From an uncultured Bacteroidota bacterium (lineage in GTDB: Bacteria; Bacteroidota; Bacteroidia; 2-12-FULL-35-15), in NCBI GenBank assembly GCA_903881065.1, contig CAIRRW010000412.1, positions 1 through 25,133 of the forward strand: DNA of 25,133 nt, read 5' to 3'. Of the stretch, positions 15,101 through 23,200 are shown in pieces. Numbering within the stretch: the stretch's first letter is position 1; every line of letters starts with the position of its first letter. The notes beneath the pieces were generated by a model. That model made no database searches. It saw only the letters and a list, made by a program, of their open reading frames with translations, and was not told the DNA's origin. A program made the position numbers and the translations under genes.

Positions 15101-15137
15101 AAAAAGCCTCTGAATTAATTTAATTCAGAGGCTTTTT
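15101..15137. terminator. Bidirectional intrinsic terminator
   Basis: A perfect 17-bp stem (15101-15117 with 15121-15137) closes on a 3-base loop. GCCTCTGAATTA forms the core, with an A-run on the left and a T-run on the right. On both strands the hairpin is followed by at least five T, so it can stop both cvfB (plus) and the convergent cystathionine beta-synthase-type gene (minus, stop 24 bp to the right). Confidence 0.92.
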
Positions 15138-15160
15138 ATATTAAGATTTATTTCAACTCA

Positions 15161-16537
15161 CTATTTCGTTAACGCATTTATAATATCGTAACGAGTAATA
15201 ATATAAGTTTTATCAAGTTTGAAATCACGTACCAAAACTGCCGGATTAGTATCTGTAATCATTGCCGATAGTGAATCAACAGGTGCTGAAATATCAACAA
15301 AAGGAAAAGCAGGTTGCATTATTGATTCTATCTTCAAGTTCTTGATATCAGGATTGGCAACTACTTTGGCAAACAGTAAACTTTCGTTTAATGAACCAAC
15401 AATACGTTTGTCATTGGTAACTGGTATTTGCGAAATGTCCATCTTGCTCATCAGTTTCACAGCACTTTCCACAGTGTCTGTAGCTTCCACAGTTATCAGT
15501 TTTGCGTTGGTATGTTCGTTCACAAGGTCTTTTGCAACAAGTCCTTTTTTATCGAAGAAACCTTTTTCGCGCATCCATTCTTCATTGAACATTTTACCTA
15601 AATAACGTGTTCCGTGGTCATGGAAAATAACTACTACTACATCTGTTTCTTTCAGTTCATCTTTCAACTGCATTAATCCTGCTATAGCCGAACCAGCGGA
15701 ATTGCCTGCAAAAATCCCTTCCTGCTTGGTTATCTCACGCGTCATTATTGCAGCATCTTTATCAGTTACTTTCTCGAAACGGTCGATAATATTAAAATCG
15801 ACATTCTGTGGTAAAAAATCCTCACCGATACCTTCGGTGATGTATGGATAAATTTCATTCTTATCAAAAATACCGGTCTCTTTGTATTTCTTAAATACGG
15901 AACCGTAGGTATCAATTCCCCATATTTTTACATTCGGATTTTTCTCTTTCAAATATTTCCCTGTTCCGCAGATAGTACCGCCAGTGCCAACTCCAACTAC
16001 CAAGTGAGTAATTTTACCTTCTGTCTGTTCCCAAATTTCAGGTCCGGTTTGTTCGTAATGTGCCTGACTGTTGCTCAAGTTATCATATTGATTGGGTTTC
16101 CAGGCATTCGGAATTTCCTTAACCAAGCGTGATGATACGGAATAATAACTACGAGGGTCTTCCGGATCCACATTGGTAGGGCATACAATCACATCGGCAC
16201 CGAATGCACGAAGGGCATCCACTTTCTCTTTCGATTGTTTATCAGTGGTGGTGAAGATACATTTATAACCTTTGATGATGGAAGCAATGGCAAGTCCCAT
16301 ACCTGTATTGCCGCTAGTGCCTTCAATTATGGTTCCGCCCGGTTTCAAACGCCCGTCTTTCTCGGCATCCTCAATCATTTTTAATGCCATTCTATCCTTT
16401 ATGGAATTTCCGGGGTTAAACGTTTCCACCTTGGCATATACGGTTGCTTTTACTTCTTTTGTAATATTATTGATACGAACCAAGGGTGTGTTACCTATGG
16501 TTTCCAGAATGTTATTACTTGCTTTTCTAAATTTCAT
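15161..16537 (-). CDS. PLP-dependent cystathionine beta-synthase/cysteine synthase with C-terminal CBS pair
   Basis: Fold-type II PLP enzyme acting on serine or its activated esters to make cystathionine or cysteine in the cytosol. The PLP lysine is K47 in NPGNSIKDRM. The substrate loop TSGNTGMG starts at 74. The phosphate-binding GVGTGGTICGTG segment follows near 190-205. The catalytic domain ends around residue 325. Residues about 335-458 hold two CBS motifs, with ESAVKLMSKMDISQIPV and DKTYIITRYDIINAL, which usually bind adenosyl ligands and regulate activity. The heme domain of animal enzymes is absent. The length of 458 aa fits bacterial CBS. Which reaction dominates cannot be read from the sequence. 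Upstream, TATTTTCG (16575-16582, minus) is a near match to the -7 element. It is convergent with cvfB and divergent from the giant surface protein. Confidence 0.88.
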   Translation of the reverse strand: MKFRKASNNILETIGNTPLVRINNITKEVKATVYAKVETFNPGNSIKDRMALKMIEDAEKDGRLKPGGTIIEGTSGNTGMGLAIASIIKGYKCIFTTTDKQSKEKVDALRAFGADVIVCPTNVDPEDPRSYYSVSSRLVKEIPNAWKPNQYDNLSNSQAHYEQTGPEIWEQTEGKITHLVVGVGTGGTICGTGKYLKEKNPNVKIWGIDTYGSVFKKYKETGIFDKNEIYPYITEGIGEDFLPQNVDFNIIDRFEKVTDKDAAIMTREITKQEGIFAGNSAGSAIAGLMQLKDELKETDVVVVIFHDHGTRYLGKMFNEEWMREKGFFDKKGLVAKDLVNEHTNAKLITVEATDTVESAVKLMSKMDISQIPVTNDKRIVGSLNESLLFAKVVANPDIKNLKIESIMQPAFPFVDISAPVDSLSAMITDTNPAVLVRDFKLDKTYIITRYDIINALTK

Positions 16538-16716
16538 ACTATCTAAATTTATTTCGTTTTATATTTTGAGGATGCGAAAATACAAATATTAAATGTATTG
16601 TGAATTGGGGATGGTAAATATGGAATAGGAATCAGTAAATAGGCAATTAAAACAGGTTTATTCATCAATTGTGAAATAAATCAGGAATAATATTCTTTAT
16701 TTTCAACATAAAGTAA

Positions 16717-17096
16717 CAAGTTACTATACGTATTTCCATTTCCCTAAGCCTATGGTAAAAACTTACAATACGTATTTTCATTTCCCTAAGCCTATAGTAA
16801 AAACTTACAATACGTATTTTCATTTCTCTAAGCCTATGGTAAAAACTTACTATAGGTATTTCCACTTCCCTAAGCCTATAGTAAAAACTTACTATACGTA
16901 TTTTCATTTCCCTAAGCCTATAGTAAAAACTTACTATACGTATTTTCATTTCTCTAAGCCTATGGTAAAAACTTACTATACGTATTTTCATTTCTCTAAG
17001 CCTATGGTAAAAACTTACTATACGTATTTCCTCTTCCCTAAGCCTATGGTAAAAACTTACTATACGTATTTTCACTTCACTAAGCCTATGGTAAAA
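16717..17096. repeat. 42-bp tandem repeat, about 8 full copies plus partial ends
   Basis: Units begin at 16742, 16784, 16826, 16868, 16910, 16952, 16994 and 17036, with partial copies at both ends and no length variation. Each unit has CCTAAGCCTAT(G/A)GTAA, then AAAC, then TTAC(T/A)ATACGTATTT, then a pyrimidine-rich CATTTC. GTAA..TTAC arms, extended by TATA in the fourth and fifth units, can fold into a hairpin, and TACGTA is a small palindrome. Variation is a few scattered point changes: G/A in the left arm, T/A in the right arm, and one TAGGTA in the third unit. There are no unique spacers, so this is not a CRISPR array. Confidence 0.92.
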
Positions 17097-17194
17097 TGAT
17101 GAACAGAAATATAATCAGTAAATGATAAATTACGGTTTACAAAAGTTGAATGTGGTTAATGAAACGTTAGAATAAAATTAAATAAGCATTTTAC

Positions 17195-17226
17195 TTGGCA
17201 GTATCGCTTTTTTTTTGATAATTTAG
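17195..17226 (+). promoter_or_regulatory. Putative promoter of the giant surface protein gene
   Basis: TTG at 17195-17197 and TAATTTAG at 17219-17226 are separated by 21 bp. The second element has one mismatch to TAnnTTTG. The leader to the ATG at 17253 would be about 20 nt. The 42-bp array ends about 100 bp upstream. Confidence 0.4.
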
Positions 17227-17252
17227 CTACCTCTTACAAATAAAAAATCAAC

Positions 17253-20200
17253 ATGAAAAAATTTTACAAACTAATCTTAGTGTTCTCCTTATTTGCAGGA
17301 TTGAGCGCAAAAGCCCAATGGGTACAAACTAATGGACCTTCTGCAATTACAGGAGTAAATTGCCTGGGAAATGATGGTACCAATCTTTTTGCAGCACCAG
17401 GACCGATAGCAAGAAGTGGAATGTTTAAATCTACTGATTTTGGTGCCAATTGGTCGGCATTAACCAGCTTAAGCATTTCCTTTTATCATACATTTCTTGT
17501 AAATGGAAGTAATAATTATGCAGCTGGAGATTTTGGATTGTATTTATCAACTAACAGTGGTACTACCTGGTCATTTTTGCAAGGAGGTAGTTTTTATTCT
17601 AATTCGGCTATTGTAGCATTAGGTACCACACTTATATCTTCAAGCAATGGAGGAATTTATCGCTCGACAAATAATGGGACTAGCTGGACAAGTGTTTCTG
17701 CTTTAACAAATGCTACATTAGCTGTTGTTGGTACTAATTATATAGCAGCAACCTCCAGTGGAATTTATAAATCTACTGATGATGGGGTAACATGGAGTTT
17801 GGTTAATAGCACCTTACTTACTGTTCAGGCATTAAAAGTGAATGGAGGGACAATATATGCGGGTACTTCAGCAGGTGGAGTATATTATTCAACCAATAAT
17901 GGTACTACATGGACCACTATTAATACGGGGTTAACAAGTTTAAATATTTCCTGTTTTGCAATGAACGGAACCGACTTGTATGCAGGTACTGGCGCAGCAG
18001 GGGTATTCAAATTAAGTACACTTGGTGGAAACTGGTCGGCAGTAAATACAGGGATTACTACCACTAATGTATATGCTATCACAATAATGGGAGCCAACAT
18101 ATATATAGGGACAAATACAGGAATCTACCTTTCATCTAATTTTGGAGTAAGTTGGGCACCATCGAATAATGGATTAATAACAACTGAAATTTGGGATATG
18201 GCTTACGATAATTCTACCAATCTATTATTTGCTGGAAGTGGTGGAAGTACAACTAATGGAGCATTTCTTACAAGTAGTAATGGAGCCAATTGGACTTCAA
18301 TAAATGTTGGATTAACAAATTTAACTGTAAATTCTTATGCAATAAGTACTGGATATGTTTTTGCTGCAACCAATGGTGGAGTCTTTTATTCTACCAATAA
18401 CGGTTCAAGTTGGACAGCAACAAGTGTTACTACATCTGTTAAGTCAATAGTTATAAGTGGTACAAGTATTTTTGCCGGTGGGTCAAGCGGTGTGTATGTA
18501 TCTACTAACAATGGTACTACCTGGTCAGCTTTTAATACAGGATTAACAACTACAAATGTGAATGCACTTACAATAAGTGGCACCAATATTTTTGCCGGAA
18601 CAGTTGGAACGGGCGGTGCATTTATATCTCCGGTTAGTGCTGCCAGTTGGACAGCAATAAATAATGGATTACCTGCTTTAGCTAATATTTATCAATTCTA
18701 TTCGTTAAAGAGTATTCGTAACAATGTGTTTTGTTCTATAAGTTCAAGTAGTAATGCAGGTGTGTATAAAACTACAAACAATGGAGCAAGTTGGTCGTAC
18801 ATTTCATCTGCCGGAAGTGGTTACGATTTGGGTGTGAGTGGTTCTAATATTTTTGCACTTGATTTTAATGTGCGAATTTCAACAGATAGCGGAAGTACTT
18901 GGTCAAATATTAGTACAGGATTACCAAGTATGGCGCATTATGGATTCACCTCAAGCGGAACTACTGTTTTTGTTGGCTCTACAGGACTTGGTGTTTGGAA
19001 ACGACAAATAGATGAGATATTGTGCAGCATTAATCCTCCGGTAATGTCGAGTGCTACTTCAGCAACTATTTGCAGTGGACAAACAGTGAACATTGCCTTA
19101 ACTAATACAGGAGTAGCGGCTAATTATACTTGGCTTGCTGGTGTAAATGCACAAACAACGGGAGAAAGTACAACTGCTCAATCAACAAGTACATTAAGCA
19201 ATACGATAACAAATACTTCTAATCTTTCTGCTGCAAGCGTTACCTATACAGTTACTCCAAAAGGAGTTTCAGGTGGATGTGCAGGTACACCACAAACTGT
19301 TACTGTTACAGTAAACCCAAATCCGTTGATGACAAGCAATTCGGCGGTGACCATTTGTAGTGGACAGTCGGTAGGGCTTGATTTTACAAGCAGTGTAGCT
19401 TCATCTTATAGTTGGAGTGCAACGTATAATTCAAATACTTCCGATGTAAGTACTTCAGCTCAATCAACTTCAACTTTGAATGATGTGATAACAAATAATT
19501 CACTTGTTCCGCAAACAGTAACATATACGGTAACACCAACTGCTACAACCGGAAGTTGTGGGGGAACTCCTCAAACAGTAACGGTTACAGTAAATCCTGC
19601 ACCAATAATGACAAGTGCTTCGAGTGCTACAATTTGCAGTGGAGGTACAGTTAATATTCCGTTGACAAGTAATGTGCAATCTAATTATACATGGCTTGCA
19701 GCAGACAATACAAATACAACAGGAGAAAGTACAACGTTACAATCTCCAAGTACCTTGAGCAATACAATAGTAAATAATATTACTTCTGCACAGGTGGTAT
19801 CTTACACAGTAACACCTACTGCAGTGGTAGGCGGATGTACCAGCACTCAAACAATTAATGTAACTGTAAATCCTGCACCTACCATGACAAGCAGTACATC
19901 ATCAAGTATATGCAGCGGCGGTACTGTTAATATAAATCTGACCAGTAATATTTCAGCTTCTTATGTTTGGAATGCAGCAGTAGATAATCCTAATACAACA
20001 GGAGAAAGCATCAGCCAGCAATCAACAGGTTCAATAAATAATACGATAACAAATAATTCGAGCATCGCTCAGATTGTATATTATACTGTTACTCCTACAT
20101 CAACATCAGGAAGTTGTGGAGGTGCGGCACAATCGGTTGCAGTTACCGTAAATCCATTGCCTCAAATGACGAGTTCGGGAAGTGCAACAATATGCAGTGG

Positions 20201-23200
20201 CGGAACAGTAAGTTTGCCATTGAATTCAACTATTTCTTCCACATTCAGTTGGATTGCAACAGATAATACGAATACAACAGGAGAAAGCACTTCGGCACAG
20301 TCAACAAGTACATTGAGTAATACCATTACCAATAATACGAATGTTGCACAAAGCATTGTGTATACAGTAATACCCACTGCTACAATTTTAGGAAGTTGTG
20401 CAGGTACACCACAAACGGTCACAGTTACAGTAAATCCTAAACCGACAATGTCTAGCGCTTCAACAGCAACAATATGCAGTGGAGGTACAGTGAATATTGC
20501 ATTAACTAGTAATGTGGGTTCGACATATACATGGATAGCAGCTGCTAATGCAAATACTACAGGCGAAAGCACCACTTTGCAATCTACAAGCACCTTGAAT
20601 AATATTATTACAAACAATACAACTACGGCTCAAAATGTAGTGTATACTGTAATTCCGACTTCAACATTAGGAGGTTGTACAGGTTCATCACAAACGGTAA
20701 CAGTTACCGTAAACCCTACACCTGTAATGACAAGTGCTACATCTGGCAGCATTTGCAGTAACGGCACAGTAAGTATTTCTTTAACTAGTAATATTGCTTC
20801 TTCCTATAGCTGGATAGCAACTGACAACCCAAATACAACCGGAGAAAGTACAACAGCTCAATCAACCAGTACATTAAGCAATACGATTGTAAATAATTCC
20901 GCATTGGCACAGAATGTATTTTATTCAATAACTCCAACTTCAACAACAGGAAGCTGTTCAGGAGCGCCTCAAACAGTAACGGTGGTTGTAAATCCTGTTC
21001 CTGCAATTACTAGTTCTTCATCAGCAACTATTTGTAGCGGTGGAACGGTAAATATTCCTTTCTCTAGTAATGTGTCATCCTCTTATTCGTGGATAGCAAC
21101 CGATAATACCAATACTACAGGTGAAAGTACTTCTTCTCAATCAACAAGCACTTTGAATAATACAATAACAAATATTACTATTACAGCACAGAATGTTGTT
21201 TACACGGTTACTCCAACAGCCACATTGGGAGGATGTGCAGGAACACCGCAAACGATTACAGTAGCCGTTAATCCTACACCAACAATGACGAGTGCAACAT
21301 CAGCAACAATATGTAGTGGAGGAACAGCGAGCATCTCATTGACAAGTAATTTATCTTCTACCTATTCATGGGCAGCTAGCGCAAATGCAAATACAACGGG
21401 AGAAAGTACTACGTCACAATCAAATGGTACATTAAGTAATACCATAACAAATAATTCAGCGAATGCTCAAAATGTTGTTTATTCAGTAATACCAACATCA
21501 ACCGCAGGAAGTTGTACAGGGACAACACAAACAGTAACGGTAGCTGTAAATCCTGCACCAACAATGACTAACACTACAACAGCTTCTATTTGCAGTGGAG
21601 GCACAGTTAATATTCCATTGACAAGTAATGTTGCATCTTCTTATAATTGGATTGCAAATGATAATCCAAATACAACTGGAGAAAGTATCGCTTCTCAATC
21701 AACTAGTACATTAAATAATATAATAACCAATAATTCAACTTTTGCACAAAATGTTGTTTATACAATTACTCCAACAGCAACAACAGGAAGCTGTGCAGGA
21801 GCGCTTCAAACAGTAACGGTGGTTGTAAATCCTGTTCCAGTAATGAGTAGTTCTTCATCAACTTCTATCTGTAGTGGCGGAACGGTTAATATTCCTTTTT
21901 CCAGTAACGTATCATCGTCGTATTCATGGATAGCAAACGATAATACTAATACTACAGGTGAAAGTACTTCTTCTCAATCAACAAGTACTTTGAATAATAC
22001 AATAACAAATAATACTGTTTCAGCACAAAATGTTGTTTACACGGTTACTCCAACAGCTACATTGGGAGGATGTGCAGGAACACCGCAAACAGTTACGGTA
22101 TCCGTAAATCCTACACCAACAATGACAAGTGCAACATCAGCAACAATATGCAGTGGAGGAACAGCGAGCATTTCATTGACAAGTAATTTATCTTCTACTT
22201 ATTCATGGATTGCATCCGATAATGCAAATACATCGGGAGAAAGTACTACGTTACAATCAAATGGTACATTAAGTAATACCATAACAAATAATTCAGCGAA
22301 TGCACAAAATGTTGTTTATTCTGTAATACCAACATCAACCGCGGGAAGTTGTACAGGAACAACACAAACAGTAACGGTAGCTGTAAATCCTGCGCCAACA
22401 ATGACTAACACAACAACAGCTACTATTTGCAGTGGAGGCACAGTCAATATTCCATTGACAAGTAATGTTGCATCTTCTTATAGCTGGATTGCAAATGATA
22501 ATCCTAATACAACAGGAGAAAGTATTGCTTCTCAATCAACATCTACATTAAATAATATCATTACAAATAATACTTCGATAATACAAACAGTTGTATTTAC
22601 TGTAACTCCAACATCAGGTAATAGCTGTGTTGGAAATGCTCAGGTAGTGAATGTATTGGTAAATCCTAGCCCTGTTATGACCAGTGCTAATGCAGCATCT
22701 ATTTGTAGTGGAGGTACAGTGAGTATTCCGTTATCAAGTAATATTTCGGCTTCATATACTTGGATTGCAGCTAACAATGCAAATACAACTGGTGAAAGTA
22801 TTACTTCTCAATTAACAGGTATTATAAATAATTCCATTATTGATAATTCAAGTACATCTCAAAATGTTATCTATTCAGTTATCCCAACAGCAACATTTGG
22901 AGGTTGCGTGGGAACAACACAAACAGTAACTGTTACAGTAAATCCATTGCCAACTATGACTAATGCTTCAGCAGCTACAATCTGTAGCGGAACAACTGTA
23001 AGTATTCCATTAACAAGTACTGTAGCTTCATCATATTTGTGGAGTGCTACAAATAATGTAAATACAACAGGTGAGAGTGTTTCTGCACAATCGAACAGTA
23101 CGTTAAGCAATACGATTACAAATAATTCTTCCGTTTCACAAAATGTTATCTATACTGTTACTCCAATATCAACTGCCGGAAGTTGTGTTGGCCCTGACCA

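Larger units (their letters stand above)
16538..17252. other. Divergent intergenic region of 715 bp with tandem array
   Basis: No convincing gene is visible. About 380 bp (16717-17096) are a 42-bp tandem repeat. The left flank (16538-16716) serves as leader and promoter of the cystathionine beta-synthase-type gene. The right flank (17097-17252) is AT-rich and carries a putative promoter for the giant surface protein. The array is open in frames on both strands only because its period is a multiple of three and its units lack stops. Confidence 0.7.

Noticed and set aside
16717..17096. CRISPR array
   Set aside because: The repetition is continuous at 42 bp with no unique spacers, and no cas genes are present.
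20162..20617. Long minus-strand open frames inside the giant protein gene (also 21498-21698, 22335-22535 and 22871-23110)
   Set aside because: They are shadows of the repeated coding sequence, recur with the repeat period and have no independent features.
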